64,000 nucleotides of DNA from Nesterenkonia muleiensis. Lineage in GTDB: Bacteria; Actinomycetota; Actinomycetes; Actinomycetales; Micrococcaceae. This document shows, piece after piece, positions 1 through 9,592 of the stretch (its first letter is position 1; every line of letters starts with the position of its first letter). Below the pieces are notes generated by a model. The model was not told where the DNA came from. It did no database searches and saw nothing but the letters and a program-made list of their open reading frames with translations. Location: the NCBI RefSeq assembly GCF_003600155.1, contig NZ_QWLD01000040.1, forward strand, positions 372,001-436,000, written 5' to 3'. The position numbers and the translations under genes are program-made.

Positions 1-1770
1 GGCCGAATGCGCCTTCTGGGCATCGAGCCTGCGCCGGAGATCGATGGCTCCGAGCACCTCAGCGCCCAGTGCCACCTCACCCTCCACCACTTTTGCCTTG
101 TGCACGGAGAGACCGGTGACCGGGGACTGGACGTCCTTGACCTCGATGACGAATCCGTCTCCGGTGATTCGGCCGGTATCAGCGGCCTGGCCGCCGGCCT
201 CGGCGTAGAAGGGGGTGGCGTCCAGGATGACCTCGATCTCCTCGCCGGCCTGTGCGCTGGTGCGGGCCTGACCGTCGGCGAGGATGCCGCGGATGCGGGA
301 TTCCGTGGTGTGCTCGGTGTATCCGGTGAAGTGGGTGGGCGAATCACCCAGCAGCTGCCGGTAGAGCTCGGTGTCGGCATGGCCGGACTTCTTGGCCCGT
401 GCATCGGCCTGAGCGCGTTCGCGCTGGGCGGCCATCAGCTGGCGGAAGGTCTCCTGGTCCACGCTGACTCCGGCCTCCTCGGCCAGCTCCAAGGTCAGGT
501 CGATGGGGAAGCCGTAGGTATCGTGCAGTGCGAAAGCGTCGTCGCCGGCCAGGGGAGTGCCGGAAGAGCGGGCAGCGGCGACCGCGCCTTCCAGGCGAGA
601 GGTGCCGGCGGTGATGGTGCGCAGGAAGGCCTGTTCCTCCTTCACCGCAGCGGCGTGGATGGTCTCAAAACGCTCTTCGACCTCCGGGTAGACGCCCGTC
701 ATGGCGTCTTTGGACACAGTGATCAGATCGCCGAAGACCGGCTTCTCCACGCTGGCTTGTCCAGAGCGCAGCAGACGCATCCCCAGGATCACTCTGCGGA
801 TCAGCCGGCGCAGGATATAGCCGCCGCCCTCATTGCCGGGCCGCACACCGTCGGTGATCAGCATCAGGGCGCTGCGGGTGTGGTCGGCGATCATCCGCAG
901 GCGCACATCAGTGGTGTGGTGCGGGTCAGCAGGGTCCTCGGTGGAGGTGTAGGTGACTCCGGCCAGTTCCGCCGCGCAGTCCAGCACAGGGCGAACCTGG
1001 TCGGTCTCGTACATGTTCTCCACGCCCTGCAGGATCATCGCCAGGCGTTCCAGGCCGAGGCCGGTGTCGATGTTCTTGTTCTCCAGCGGGCCGGCCACCT
1101 CGAAGTCCGACTTCGAGTGAACAGCGGAGAGGCGGTACTGCATGAAGACCAGGTTCCAGATCTCGACGTAGCGGTGCTCATCGGCAGCCGGACCACCCTC
1201 ATCACCGTAGGCGGGGCCGCGATCGTAGTAGATCTCAGAGCAGGGCCCCCCCGGTCCTGGCTGCCCGGTGGTCCAGTAGTTGTCCTCGGGTCCGAACCGC
1301 TGAATACGCTTCTCGGGCACCCCCACGACGTCTTTCCAGATGTGGTGAGCCTCGTCGTCGTGCTCATACACCGTCACCCAGAGCCGCTCCGGGTCCAGTC
1401 CGTACCCGCGTAGCCCGGTCTTCGGATCTCCCTCTGCGGGAGTGGTCAGCAGCTCCCAGGCCATCGGGATGGCCGTCTCCTTGAAATAGTCACCGAAGCT
1501 GAAGTTGCCGCACATCTGGAAGAAGGTTCCGTGTCGCGCGGTTTTGCCGACCTCCTCGATGTCCTCGGTGCGGATGCACTTCTGGACCGAGACTGCGCGT
1601 GGGTAGGGCGGGGTCTCCACTCCGGTGAAGTAGGGGATGAAGGGAACCATGCCCGCGATAGTGAACAGCAGGGAGGGCTCAGGGGAGACCAGCGAGGCGG
1701 ACGGCACCTTGGTGTGGCCCTTGGCCGTGAAGTAGTCATACCAGGTGCGGGTGATGTCCTGAGACTTCAT
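1..1770 (-). CDS. alaS: Alanyl-tRNA synthetase, N-terminal 590 codons (3' end cut by window edge)
   Basis: Charges tRNA-Ala with alanine in the cytoplasm. The minus-strand frame opens at ATG 1768-1770 ([14 protein letters not shown]) and stays open to base 1. It shows class II synthetase blocks typical of Ala[35 protein letters not shown], and a [12 protein letters not shown] stretch that forms part of the ATP/alanine pocket, then [15 protein letters not shown]. The last part seen enters the editing region ([17 protein letters not shown]). The remaining editing and C-Ala domains lie outside the window, so this is partial because of the boundary and not because the gene is broken. It lies 113 nt downstream of rpsD on the same strand, an order common in actinobacteria. 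The identity is firm. Confidence 0.97.
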   Translation of the reverse strand, partial: MKSQDITRTWYDYFTAKGHTKVPSASLVSPEPSLLFTIAGMVPFIPYFTGVETPPYPRAVSVQKCIRTEDIEEVGKTARHGTFFQMCGNFSFGDYFKETAIPMAWELLTTPAEGDPKTGLRGYGLDPERLWVTVYEHDDEAHHIWKDVVGVPEKRIQRFGPEDNYWTTGQPGPGGPCSEIYYDRGPAYGDEGGPAADEHRYVEIWNLVFMQYRLSAVHSKSDFEVAGPLENKNIDTGLGLERLAMILQGVENMYETDQVRPVLDCAAELAGVTYTSTEDPADPHHTTDVRLRMIADHTRSALMLITDGVRPGNEGGGYILRRLIRRVILGMRLLRSGQASVEKPVFGDLITVSKDAMTGVYPEVEERFETIHAAAVKEEQAFLRTITAGTSRLEGAVAAARSSGTPLAGDDAFALHDTYGFPIDLTLELAEEAGVSVDQETFRQLMAAQRERAQADARAKKSGHADTELYRQLLGDSPTHFTGYTEHTTESRIRGILADGQARTSAQAGEEIEVILDATPFYAEAGGQAADTGRITGDGFVIEVKDVQSPVTGLSVHKAKVVEGEVALGAEVLGAIDLRRRLDAQKAHSA

Positions 1771-1830
1771 TGTGGGTGTTCTCTCCTGCAGTTCTGAATA
1801 CCGACCGGTCAATCTTACGGGGAAAGCACA

Positions 1831-1865
1831 ATGCCCGCCGTACCCCAGTGGGATACAGCGGGCAT
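1831..1865 (-). terminator. Hairpin terminator after rpsD
   Basis: A strong inverted repeat lies between rpsD and alaS. ATGCCCGC (1831-1838) pairs with GCGGGCAT (1858-1865), and GTA and CCC pairs continue inward around an AGT loop. On the minus strand it comes just after the rpsD stop (1884) and is followed only by a weak CTTTCCCC tract. It probably ends or attenuates rpsD transcription before alaS. Confidence 0.65.
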
Positions 1866-1883
1866 CAGCGGCTGATCCGAGGA

Positions 1884-2516
1884 TCAGCGCGCGTAGTACT
1901 CGACCACGAGCTGCTCTTCGCAGGTGATCGGCACCTCTGCGCGCTCGGGCTTGCGGACCAGGGTGGCCTGCAGCTTCTCAAGGTCGACGCTCAGGTAACC
2001 GGGAACATCCGGCAAAACCTCCTGGTGGGCACCGGCCGCGGCGATCTGGAAGGGCTCGAAGGACTCGCTGCGCTCGTGCACGTGGATCATCTGGCCGGGC
2101 TTGACCCGGAAGGAGGGGCGATCGACACGTTTGCCGTTGACCAGGATGTGCCGGTGCACCACGAACTGGCGGGCCTGGGCGATGGTGCGGGCAAAGCCGG
2201 CACGCAGCACCAGGGCGTCCAGGCGGGACTCCAGAAGCTCAATGAGGTTCTCACCGGTGAGGCCCTCGCTCATCCGCTTGGCTTCCTCGTAGTAGCGGGT
2301 CAGCTGAGCCTCACGGATGCCGTACTGGGCGCGCAGCTTCTGCTTCTCGCGCAGACGAACGGCGTAGTCGGAATCGGTGCGGCGGCGGGTACGCCCATGC
2401 TGGCCGGGACCGTAGGGACGGCGGTCCAGGTACTTCTGGGCTTTGGGGGTCAGCGCAATGCCCAGGGCACGCGAGGCCTTGACGGTGCGGCGCGCACGCA
2501 AAGGGGTCTTAGGCAT
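1884..2516 (-). CDS. rpsD: 30S ribosomal protein S4
   Basis: A 210-residue primary 16S rRNA-binding protein of the small subunit, and in many bacteria a translational regulator. [19 protein letters not shown] is a typical actinobacterial start; [15 protein letters not shown] and the central S4 RNA-binding domain (about residues 96-160, with [14 protein letters not shown] and [17 protein letters not shown]) are clear. The N-terminal region has no Cys cluster, so this is the zinc-free (C-minus) form. Length is normal for the family. A strong hairpin follows the stop at 1831-1865. About 180 nt of upstream DNA (2517-2699) carries no gene; I see no known S4 leader structure there. Confidence 0.97.
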   Translation of the reverse strand: MPKTPLRARRTVKASRALGIALTPKAQKYLDRRPYGPGQHGRTRRRTDSDYAVRLREKQKLRAQYGIREAQLTRYYEEAKRMSEGLTGENLIELLESRLDALVLRAGFARTIAQARQFVVHRHILVNGKRVDRPSFRVKPGQMIHVHERSESFEPFQIAAAGAHQEVLPDVPGYLSVDLEKLQATLVRKPERAEVPITCEEQLVVEYYAR

Positions 2517-2699
2517 GAATACTTCTTTCTGCTTTCGGCAGGTGTTTATTCGCTGTCACGGCAGTGGCATGACAGGACCTGGCCTCCGGAGGAATCCCAT
2601 GGAGAGTCCGAGCTGCCGGTTGCTCGGTGACTACGGCAAGAAGATACGCTTCTGCCTGCCAGACAGCTTCCTAGCCTACCAGATCAACCGCAAGGCTTT

Positions 2700-3485
2700 T
2701 TAACCACGAAGCGCTTTCCGGTCCGGCCGCGCCCGCCATGGGTCGACGCCCTTGGGGATGGGCGGACGGCTGATCGGCAGAGTGGAGAGCCTGCGTTCGA
2801 CCTCGTGAACCTCATGCTTATTGAGCGATTTGTTCAGCTTCTTGATGTGCTTGGTCAGTTTGGCCAGCGGGACCTGGTCCTTGCCGTTGCCGGTCTGGAC
2901 GACGTGAATGGGCACCTCATCTCGCAGCACCGGGCGCAGGCGCTTCTGGGCCTTGCCGACCAGTTTGTGCGCCCGGCCAGGGGGCCCCTCGGTGACCAGC
3001 ACGACCCCTGGTTTGCCGATGGCGCGGAACACTGCGTCCTGGGTCTTGCCGTCCATCTGAATGGGCTCCTCGGAGACCACCCAGCCGCGGCGCAGTGTGT
3101 TCAGCGCGGCAGCTGCAGCGCCGGGACGCCCCTCGATGCGGGCGAAGGCGGCCTTCTCCGCACGGCGGTTCATCACGATCATGGCTGCCAGCAGTGCGAA
3201 GGGCAGGCCCATCAGCAGGGCGATGATCCAGTGGAAGAGGAACTGGGTGAGGATGAAGACGACCGCGAAGGTCAGCACAGCGGCCAGCAGCATCCACCAC
3301 GGGATGTTCGGGTCGTAGGTGCGGGTCATGCTGAAGACCTGTTTGAGGCGGGAGAAGATCCCTTCGCCCGCGGCCTTCTTCGCCTTCTTATTGGCCTTGG
3401 CCTGCTGCTTCTGAGCCTTCTGCTGCTGGCGCAGCTTCTTCAGCTCGGCCTTGGCCTGCTGCTTCGTCAACGTGGAATCTGCCAT
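2700..3485 (-). CDS. DUF4191 membrane protein
   Basis: A 261-residue actinobacterial integral membrane protein of the DUF4191 family; function unknown. From the start at MADSTLTKQQ it has a strongly basic Lys/Gln-rich N-terminus (about residues 5-45), probably cytosolic and coiled, then two close transmembrane helices (WWMLLAAVLTFAVVFIL and IIALLMGLPFALLAAMIVM), then a soluble domain with GRPGAAAAALNTLRRGW and IGKPGVVLVTEGPPGR. A further upstream start (3557) is possible in frame, but that extension is built from the intergenic repeat at 3506-3667 and looks non-coding, so ATG 3485 is preferred. It sits downstream of lipA on the same strand, separated by the repeat. DUF4191 genes are often found beside lipA in actinobacteria. 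Confidence 0.88.
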   Translation of the reverse strand: MADSTLTKQQAKAELKKLRQQQKAQKQQAKANKKAKKAAGEGIFSRLKQVFSMTRTYDPNIPWWMLLAAVLTFAVVFILTQFLFHWIIALLMGLPFALLAAMIVMNRRAEKAAFARIEGRPGAAAAALNTLRRGWVVSEEPIQMDGKTQDAVFRAIGKPGVVLVTEGPPGRAHKLVGKAQKRLRPVLRDEVPIHVVQTGNGKDQVPLAKLTKHIKKLNKSLNKHEVHEVERRLSTLPISRPPIPKGVDPWRARPDRKALRG

Positions 3486-3505
3486 GATGGGACACATTCT
3501 ACCCG

Positions 3506-3533
3506 GTGAGCCGCAGGCGTAGCGATGCGGGGG
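3506..3533 (+). repeat. 28-bp accessory block of the double-hairpin repeat
   Basis: GTGAGCCGCAGGCGTAGCGA and the following TGCGGGGG form a block next to the 67-bp repeat units. The same block, with four or so changes, occurs in inverted orientation at 28795-28822, again joined to a repeat unit. It contains its own weak inverted repeat (CCGCA / TGCGG). Confidence 0.7.
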
Positions 3534-3600
3534 CTTCAGGTGTGATGGCCGCGGCAACGCGGCCGAGAGCGTGACGGGCTCCGCCCGGCCGCGGAACCAG
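3534..3600 (+). repeat. 67-bp double-hairpin repeat, tandem unit 1
   Basis: Begins CTTCAGGTGTGATGGCC and ends CGCGGAACCAG. Two stems are visible: GGCCGCG-gcaa-CGCGGCC and CGGG-ctccg-CCCG. It is followed immediately by a second 67-bp unit (3601-3667). Where it differs from unit 2 in the first stem, both arms change together. Confidence 0.85.
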
Positions 3601-3667
3601 CTTCAGGTGTGATGGCCAGCGTGAGCTGGCCGAGAGCCGAGCGGGTTCTGCCCGCCGGCGGAACCAG
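3601..3667 (+). repeat. 67-bp double-hairpin repeat, tandem unit 2, abutting the lipA stop
   Basis: Same length and frame of motifs as unit 1. Stems are GGCCAGC-gtga-GCTGGCC and GCGGG-ttctg-CCCGC. The unit ends one base from the lipA stop, so on the lipA strand the sequence reads TTC TGA GCTGGTTCCG. It may act as a lipA 3' hairpin. Confidence 0.87.
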
Positions 3668-3668
3668 C

Positions 3669-4709
3669 TCAGAACCCAGCGGCCACCAGCGTTGCGGCTT
3701 CCTGTTTGGTCTGGCCGGAGGGTTCAATATGGGACAGCTCCTCCGGAATCGGCCACCCTTTGCGCTGCATGGCCTTGGCCCACAGGGAACCTGCCCGGTA
3801 GGAGGAGCGCACCAACGGTCCGGACATCACTCCGAGGAATCCGATCTCCTCGGCCTCCTGTGAGATCTCCATGAACTCCTGGGGCTTCACCCAGCGGTCC
3901 ACCGGGAGGTGGCGGGGGGTGGGGCGCAGGTACTGGGTGATGGTGATCAGGTCGCAGCCGGCGTCGTGCAGGTCCTGCAGTGCCTCGGTGATCTCCTCAC
4001 GGGTCTCGCCCATGCCCAGGATCAGATTCGACTTGGTGATCATTCCGTGGTCGCGGCCCTGAGTGAGCACGTCCAGGGAACGCTCGTAGCGGAATGCCGG
4101 GCGGATCCGGCGGAAGATGCGCGGCACGGTCTCGACGTTGTGGGCGAAGACCTCAGGCTTGGACTCGCAGATCCCGGCGATGTTCTCTTCCTTGCCGGAG
4201 AAGTCCGGGATGAGGATCTCCACACCGGTGCCGGGGTTGAGCTCATGGATCTTGCGGATGGTCTCGGCGTAGAGCCAGACGCCCTCATCGGGCAGATCGT
4301 CACGTGCGACACCGGTGACGGTGGCGTAGCGCAGCTGCATCTCACGGACCGATTCGGCGACCTGCAGCGGCTCTGCCGCGTCCACCGGGGCGGGGCGCCC
4401 GGTGTCGATCTCGCAGAAGTCGCAGCGCCGGGTGCAGGCGGAGCCACCGATCAGAAACGTCGCTTCGCGGTCCTCCCAGCATTCGAAGATATTGGGGCAC
4501 CCCGCCTCCTCGCACACGGTGTGCAGGCCTTTGCCCCCGACCCGCTTCTTCATCTCCGTGAACTCAGGCCCGATTTTGACCTTGGTGCGCATCCACTCGG
4601 GTTTCCGTTCGACAGGGACTGCGGCGTTCTTCGCCTCGACCCTGAGCATCCTGCGGCCTTCCGGGGCGATAGTTCCAGTTCCTGCTGCGGTGGGAGCGCA
4701 TCCGCTCAC
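3669..4709 (-). CDS. lipA: Lipoyl synthase (radical SAM)
   Basis: Inserts two sulfurs into protein-bound octanoyl groups to make lipoyl-E2 and GcvH; cytosolic. 346 residues. The auxiliary cluster cysteines are C66, C71 and C77 ([12 protein letters not shown]) and the radical-SAM CxxxCxxC is C92, C96 and C99 (CTRRCDFC). The GMGETREEI block and the C-terminal SSYRAGSLW with its cluster-ligand serine are present. The start is a GTG at 4707-4709 that overlaps the lipB stop (GTGA), so the two are translationally coupled. The client E2 protein (sucB) lies about 1.6 kb upstream. Two copies of a structured repeat follow the stop. Confidence 0.97.
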   Translation of the reverse strand: MSGCAPTAAGTGTIAPEGRRMLRVEAKNAAVPVERKPEWMRTKVKIGPEFTEMKKRVGGKGLHTVCEEAGCPNIFECWEDREATFLIGGSACTRRCDFCEIDTGRPAPVDAAEPLQVAESVREMQLRYATVTGVARDDLPDEGVWLYAETIRKIHELNPGTGVEILIPDFSGKEENIAGICESKPEVFAHNVETVPRIFRRIRPAFRYERSLDVLTQGRDHGMITKSNLILGMGETREEITEALQDLHDAGCDLITITQYLRPTPRHLPVDRWVKPQEFMEISQEAEEIGFLGVMSGPLVRSSYRAGSLWAKAMQRKGWPIPEELSHIEPSGQTKQEAATLVAAGF

Positions 4710-5389
4710 TGTGAGACCTCTTCTGTCGGCGCTGGCACTGTGCTGTTGAGGTAACGCGGCAGTGCGGCCTGCAATTCCTCGGCAATCCGCCCGCCCACCT
4801 GTTCAGGAGTGATCACCCTGCCAAGCTCGGCGCTGATGGAGGTGGTTCCTACCCCGCTGATACCGCAGGGAATGATATTTCCGAACGGGGCGAGATCATT
4901 GGAACAGTTCAGTGCGAACCCGTGCATGGTCACCGAGCGGTGGATCCGGATCCCGATGGCGGCGATCTTCTTGTCCACTGGACCGCCGGTGAGCCACACC
5001 CCGGAACGCCCCTCCACCCGCTGGCCATGGATGCCGTAGTCGGCGGCCAGCACGGTGATGATGACGTTCTCCAACGTACAGACGTAGTCCTTGACCAGGC
5101 TGCGGTCCCGAAGGTGCAGGATTGGGTAGCCCACCAGCTGGCCCCGTCCGTGCCAGGTGAGTTTACCGCCGCGGTCGACGTCCACCACATCGGTGCCGTC
5201 TTTGGGCCGGTCCTGTGGCTCTGTTCTTCTGCCGGCGGTGTACACGTCAGCATGCTCCAGCATCAGCAGCGTGGACTCGGCTCGCCCGTCCAGAATTTGT
5301 TCGTGCAGCTGGCGCTGATACTCCCATGCCTGTAAATAGTCGACCAATTCCGGATCGAAGCCCAGGTAACGGGTGTGCAGAACGGACAT
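4706..5389 (-). CDS. lipB: Lipoyl(octanoyl) transferase
   Basis: Transfers octanoate from acyl carrier protein to lipoyl-domain lysines, the first step of lipoate assembly. 227 residues, normal length. Family signatures visible: [32 protein letters not shown], the [12 protein letters not shown] stretch with the catalytic-loop lysine, and [22 protein letters not shown] with the active Cys. It starts at ATG 5387-5389 and overlaps lipA by four bases (GTGA). It is divergent from the kinase-like gene at 5465, with a 75-nt shared upstream region. Confidence 0.97.
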   Translation of the reverse strand: MSVLHTRYLGFDPELVDYLQAWEYQRQLHEQILDGRAESTLLMLEHADVYTAGRRTEPQDRPKDGTDVVDVDRGGKLTWHGRGQLVGYPILHLRDRSLVKDYVCTLENVIITVLAADYGIHGQRVEGRSGVWLTGGPVDKKIAAIGIRIHRSVTMHGFALNCSNDLAPFGNIIPCGISGVGTTSISAELGRVITPEQVGGRIAEELQAALPRYLNSTVPAPTEEVSQ

Positions 5390-5464
5390 GGCTCTACCCT
5401 ACGCCCGCCCTACAGGTTGTGGAAAACTTCTGCAGTGTTTTCGAATTCGGGGCATGCTGAGGTT

Positions 5465-6358
5465 ATGGCATCTACTCCCAGAGTCCCCGGATTGGAACCG
5501 CTGCGCCTGTTGGGAGTCGGCGGACGCAGCGCTGTCTGGCTGGTGCGCAGAACTCCTGCGGCAGAGCACACCATCAGCTGGGCCGGCTCCGCTCCGCCCT
5601 CCACACTGGCACTGAAGCTCCCACTGGGTGCCGTGCGCAGCACCCCTGCGCTGCGGGCTGCCCGGGAGGAGCTTGAGGCTATGCTGCCACTGGCTCATGA
5701 ACATGTGGTCCGGCCCTGGGGCGTGCTCCGGACCCCGGAAGGCACCGCGGCCCTGCTTCTGGAGCCCTACACTGCTGGCTCATTGGCTCAGCTGCTGCGT
5801 GCCACCGGCACGCTCAGCGTGGGTGAGACCGTGACCGCACTGACCCCGGTGGCCCAAGCGTTGGCCCATGTCCATGCCTGCGGTGCCGCCCACGGCGATG
5901 TCACCGCCGCCAATGTCCTGCTCACTCCGGAGGGAAGGCCCGCTCTGGCCGATCTGGGAGATGCTGTGCTGCTGGGCATGGACTCTGCCCATGGAAGCTC
6001 GCAGCAGGACGTGGCCGCGCTTGCCGCGGTGACCTGGCGATGCTTGACCGGAAGAGAGCCCGAGGAGGTCTCGTTGAGAGTTCCGCTGCAGTCGTTGAGA
6101 CCCGATATTCCGGACCAACTGGTTGAGCTGCTGGAGTCAGCGCTGAGTCCGCACGCCGGGGAGCGGCCCCTGGCGGGGGAGTTCGCCTCGGAGCTCTACT
6201 GCGCTGCGGAGCCCGAACCGCTGAACCTGCTCCGGCATGTGGACGACGAGGCTCTCGCTGAGGTGCCCACATGTCTGCCGGCGACGCGGAAGCCCGGTCC
6301 ACAGCGTTGGTGGACCGGGCTTCTGGCAAGGCTCCGCGGAGCTTACAGGCCCAGCTGA
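5465..6358 (+). CDS. Protein kinase-like protein (compact, atypical catalytic loop)
   Basis: A 297-residue Hanks-fold protein without a transmembrane segment or extracellular sensor. Visible elements: glycine loop [10 protein letters not shown] (about 16-25), a candidate ATP lysine K51 in ALKLPLG, catalytic-loop [11 protein letters not shown] (D145, N150) and DLG (163-165) in place of DFG. The usual Lys of HRDLKxxN is replaced (HGDVTAAN), a pattern seen in small actinobacterial kinase-like proteins; whether it phosphorylates is open. ATG 5465 is chosen for its TGAGG ribosome site; an upstream in-frame ATG (5375) would run into the lipB promoter. It converges on sucB and the two stop regions overlap by 16 bases (6343-6358). 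The 3' coding end also carries a strong hairpin. Confidence 0.75.
   Translation: MASTPRVPGLEPLRLLGVGGRSAVWLVRRTPAAEHTISWAGSAPPSTLALKLPLGAVRSTPALRAAREELEAMLPLAHEHVVRPWGVLRTPEGTAALLLEPYTAGSLAQLLRATGTLSVGETVTALTPVAQALAHVHACGAAHGDVTAANVLLTPEGRPALADLGDAVLLGMDSAHGSSQQDVAALAAVTWRCLTGREPEEVSLRVPLQSLRPDIPDQLVELLESALSPHAGERPLAGEFASELYCAAEPEPLNLLRHVDDEALAEVPTCLPATRKPGPQRWWTGLLARLRGAYRPS
6290..6322 (-). terminator. Hairpin after sucB, lying inside the kinase-like coding region
   Basis: AAGCCCGGTCCAC (6290-6302) pairs perfectly with GTGGACCGGGCTT (6310-6322). It sits about 20 nt beyond the sucB stop on the minus strand and is inside the last codons of the plus-strand gene. No T tract follows on either strand, so terminator activity is inferred from stem strength and position. 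Confidence 0.6.
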
Positions 6359-8133
6359 GCCTCGAAGTTGCCCTCCTCGAGGCGCTTCTTCAGCGTCTGC
6401 AGGAAACGGCCGGCGTCGGCACCGTCCACAATCCGGTGATCGTAGGTCAGCGAAAGGTACATCATGTGCCGGATGCCGATGCTGTCGTTGCCCTCGGCAT
6501 CGGTGATCACCGCCGGGCGCTTCACGATCGTGCCCGGGCCCAGAATGGCCACCTGCGGCTGGTTGATGATCGGGGTGTCGAACAGTGCGCCGAAGGACCC
6601 CAGGTTGGTGATGGTGAAGGTGCCCCCGGAGAGCTCCTCGGGGCCGATCTTGTTCTCCCGGGTCCGCTTGGCCACATCAGCGATCTTCTTGGCGACTCCC
6701 GCCAGCGAAAGGTCACCAGCGTCTGCGATCACCGGAACCATCAGCCCCTTCTCCGTATCCACCGCGAGGCTCAGGTGCTCGGCGTCGTGGTAGGTGATCT
6801 GCTGGCTCTCCTGGTCGTACTGGGCATTGAGCACCGGATGCTGCTTGAGCGCCTCAGTGACCGCCACGGCGATGAACGCCAAGTAGGTGAGGTTCGCGCC
6901 GTTCTGCTCCTTGAAGGCTTGCTTGGCCTTCTGCCGAAGGTTCACGATGCGTGTCAGGTCCACCTCGTGCACCTGGGTCAGCTGAGCGGAGATGTCCAGA
7001 GACTCGTTCATGCGCTGGGCGATGACCTGGCGGATACGGGGGGCCTTCTCCGAGGTGCCGCGCTTGGTGGTGTCGACCTCAACCTCGGGTGCTGGTGCGG
7101 CTGGAGTCTCAGCCGGCTTCTCCGACTTCTTGGCTTCGGCGGCCTCGATCACGTCCTGTTTGCGGATGCGGCCGCCCACGCCGGTGCCCTTGACACTGGA
7201 GAGGTCGACGCCCTCCTGCTTGGCCAGACGACGCACCAGGGGAGTGACATAGCCCTCGGCTGAGCCCTCGCCATTGTCCTGTTTGTCCTTCTTCGGGGGC
7301 TCCTGGGGAGTCTCATCCCGGGGAGGTTCTTCTTTCTGCTCCGGCTCATCCTTCTGTTCCGGCTCCTCGGCCGGAGCAGGCTGTTCGTCAGAGGCATCCT
7401 CCGCCTCGGGAGTGGGCTCTTCAGACTCCGCCGCAGGCGCTGAGCCGGAACCGATGAGGGCCAGCACCGCGCCGACCTCCACCGTCTCGTCCTCGGAGAC
7501 TTTCAGCTCTTGGACGGTGCCGGCGATGGGGGAGGGGACCTCGGTGTCCACTTTGTCGGTGGAGACCTCCAGCAATGGCTGGTCGACTTCGACCTCGTCG
7601 CCGACCTCCACCAGCCAGCGGGTCACCGTGCCCTCAGTCACCGACTCGCCCAGAGCAGGCAGGGTCACCTCCTCGGAGTCCCCACCGGTCTCTGGGGTGG
7701 GGCTGTCCTCCTCGGGCGTTGCCTCAGCACCGCCGGACTCACCGGCGGCCGGAGTCGGTGCCTCCTCCTCAGCGGCTGCCTGGGTCTCTTCGGGCTGTTC
7801 AGCCTCGGCGGCGGCCTCTTCCTCGGCAGCGGCGCCGTCGTCCTCAGCGGATTCGTCCTCATCCCCCTGCGAGGAATCGTCGGCACCACCGCCGGAGCCG
7901 TCGCCGATCTTCACCAGTGGCGCATCCACCTCGACGGTCTCGTCCTCGGAGACCAGCAGCTCCTCGATAGTCCCGGCGATGGGTGAGGGAACCTCGGTGT
8001 CGACCTTGTCGGTGGAGACTTCCACGATGGGCTGGTCGACCTCGACCTCCTCTCCGACCTCGACGAGCCAGCGGGTGACAGTGCCTTCGGTGACAGACTC
8101 ACCGAGTGCGGGAAGGTTGACGGTCTCAGACAT
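6343..8133 (-). CDS. sucB: 2-oxoacid dehydrogenase E2 (dihydrolipoyllysine succinyltransferase), two lipoyl domains
   Basis: Core acyltransferase of the 2-oxoglutarate and/or pyruvate dehydrogenase complex. In actinobacteria one E2 of this form can serve both. 596 residues: lipoyl domain 1 (about 1-80) and lipoyl domain 2 (about 155-235), each with the lipoyl-lysine motif [17 protein letters not shown]. These are separated by Glu/Ala/Pro-rich linkers, followed by a peripheral subunit-binding domain ([19 protein letters not shown]) and a catalytic domain ending in the [12 protein letters not shown] active-site motif. lpdA lies 38 nt upstream on the same strand, and lipB/lipA downstream make its cofactor. 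The linkers are unusually acidic but within what the family shows. Confidence 0.96.
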   Translation of the reverse strand: MSETVNLPALGESVTEGTVTRWLVEVGEEVEVDQPIVEVSTDKVDTEVPSPIAGTIEELLVSEDETVEVDAPLVKIGDGSGGGADDSSQGDEDESAEDDGAAAEEEAAAEAEQPEETQAAAEEEAPTPAAGESGGAEATPEEDSPTPETGGDSEEVTLPALGESVTEGTVTRWLVEVGDEVEVDQPLLEVSTDKVDTEVPSPIAGTVQELKVSEDETVEVGAVLALIGSGSAPAAESEEPTPEAEDASDEQPAPAEEPEQKDEPEQKEEPPRDETPQEPPKKDKQDNGEGSAEGYVTPLVRRLAKQEGVDLSSVKGTGVGGRIRKQDVIEAAEAKKSEKPAETPAAPAPEVEVDTTKRGTSEKAPRIRQVIAQRMNESLDISAQLTQVHEVDLTRIVNLRQKAKQAFKEQNGANLTYLAFIAVAVTEALKQHPVLNAQYDQESQQITYHDAEHLSLAVDTEKGLMVPVIADAGDLSLAGVAKKIADVAKRTRENKIGPEELSGGTFTITNLGSFGALFDTPIINQPQVAILGPGTIVKRPAVITDAEGNDSIGIRHMMYLSLTYDHRIVDGADAGRFLQTLKKRLEEGNFEAQLGL

Positions 8134-8171
8134 TGGTCCGGCTCCTAGTCGTGAATTCTTGTGGGTGCTTC

Positions 8172-9536
8172 TCAGCCGTGGAGGGGGTGGCCGAAGAGGG
8201 CCATCGCGGCCTCTCCGAGAGCTTCGTTCTGGGTGGGGTGGGCGTGAACGAGGGTGGCGACGTCCTCCGGGTACGCTTCCCAGTTCACGATGAGCTGGGC
8301 CTCACCGATCTGCTCGCCGATCCGGCTGCCGATTCCGTGAACGCCGACGATGGGACCGCCCTTGACGCCGACCATCTTGATGATGCCGCCGGTACCCAGG
8401 ATGGAGGACTTCCCGTTGCCGGCCAGATTGTACTCGGTGATCTCGATCTGATCCTTGCCGAACTGCTCCTCGGCCTTGGGCTGGGTGTAGCCCACAGACA
8501 TGATCTCCGGTTCAGAGAAGGTGACCTTGGGGATATTGATGTCTTCGACGATCATCGGGCTGTTGCCGGCGATCTCCTCGGCCACGAAGATGCCCTGCTG
8601 GTACCCGCGGTGAGCCAGCTGCAGGCCGGGGACGATGTCGCCCACAGCGTAGATATTGCCCACACCGGTGTGCAAGCGCTCATCGGTGATGACGAAGCCG
8701 CGGTCTAAGGTGATGCCCTGCTCCTCGAAGCCGAACCCTTCGGTGACCGGGCCGCGCCCCACGGCCACCAGGCAGATCTCAGCCTCGAAGGTCTTGCCGT
8801 CCTCCAGGGTGACCTTCACGCCGTCGGCGGTCTCTTCGACCTCCTTGAAGAACGTGCCGAGGTTGGAGGTGATGCCGCGCTTCTTGAAGGAGCGCTCCAG
8901 CACCTTGATGATCGACGGGTCCTCATTGGGCACCAGGTGGGGCAGCCCCTCGATGATGGTGACGTCGACGCCGTATGAGTTCCAGGCGGAGGCGAACTCG
9001 GAACCGATCACACCGCCGCCGAGGACGATGGCGGATTTCGGCGTGTAGTCCAGCTCCAGGGCTTCGGTGGAGGTGATGATCTTCTCCGAGAGCGGCAGGC
9101 CGAAGGTCTTGGAGGTCGAACCGGTGGCCAGCACGATGTTCTTGGCCCTGTAGGTGGTGCCGGCGACCTCGACCTCGTTCTGCGAGACCAGCTTGCCCTC
9201 GCCTTCGATGACCTGGACCTTGCGCATTTTCAGCAGACCGGTGAGTCCCTTGTACTTGCCGGCGACGATGCCGTCCTTGTACTCCTTGACCTTGGCCATG
9301 TCCACACCGTTGAAGTCGACATTGACGCCGTACTTCTCAGACTCCTTGGCCTCATCGGCGAGTTCGGCCGCATGCAGGTACGCCTTGGTGGGGATGCACC
9401 CGGTGTGCAGACAGGTTCCGCCGAGTTTTCCCTTCTCCACCAGCGCGACGGAGAAGCCATGCTGGACGCTGCGCAGAGCTGCGGCATAACCGGCGCTGCC
9501 GCCACCGAGGACCAGTACGTCAAATTCATCGGCCAC
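8172..9536 (-). CDS. lpdA: Dihydrolipoyl dehydrogenase (E3)
   Basis: Re-oxidises dihydrolipoyl groups on E2, passing electrons through FAD to NAD+. 454 residues. The FAD-binding [13 protein letters not shown] is at the N-terminus. The redox disulfide is C42/C47 in [13 protein letters not shown]. The NAD-binding region is [15 protein letters not shown] and the C-terminal His-Glu pair of the active site is in [14 protein letters not shown]. It precedes sucB by 38 nt, and pepA ends 56 nt upstream; the three likely share a transcript. The start at ATG 9534-9536 leaves a GGAG ribosome site in the gap. Confidence 0.97.
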   Translation of the reverse strand: MADEFDVLVLGGGSAGYAAALRSVQHGFSVALVEKGKLGGTCLHTGCIPTKAYLHAAELADEAKESEKYGVNVDFNGVDMAKVKEYKDGIVAGKYKGLTGLLKMRKVQVIEGEGKLVSQNEVEVAGTTYRAKNIVLATGSTSKTFGLPLSEKIITSTEALELDYTPKSAIVLGGGVIGSEFASAWNSYGVDVTIIEGLPHLVPNEDPSIIKVLERSFKKRGITSNLGTFFKEVEETADGVKVTLEDGKTFEAEICLVAVGRGPVTEGFGFEEQGITLDRGFVITDERLHTGVGNIYAVGDIVPGLQLAHRGYQQGIFVAEEIAGNSPMIVEDINIPKVTFSEPEIMSVGYTQPKAEEQFGKDQIEITEYNLAGNGKSSILGTGGIIKMVGVKGGPIVGVHGIGSRIGEQIGEAQLIVNWEAYPEDVATLVHAHPTQNEALGEAAMALFGHPLHG

Positions 9537-9592
9537 GAGTCAGGCTCCTTTGTGGTGAGTCGTTTTCACTTGTGTGCTTGCCTGTCAGACTA

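Noticed and set aside
7-1413. 468-codon plus-strand open frame opposite alaS
   Set aside because: It is the mirror of a clear alaS coding frame; its protein has no recognisable family and is biased as expected for an antisense frame in GC-rich DNA.
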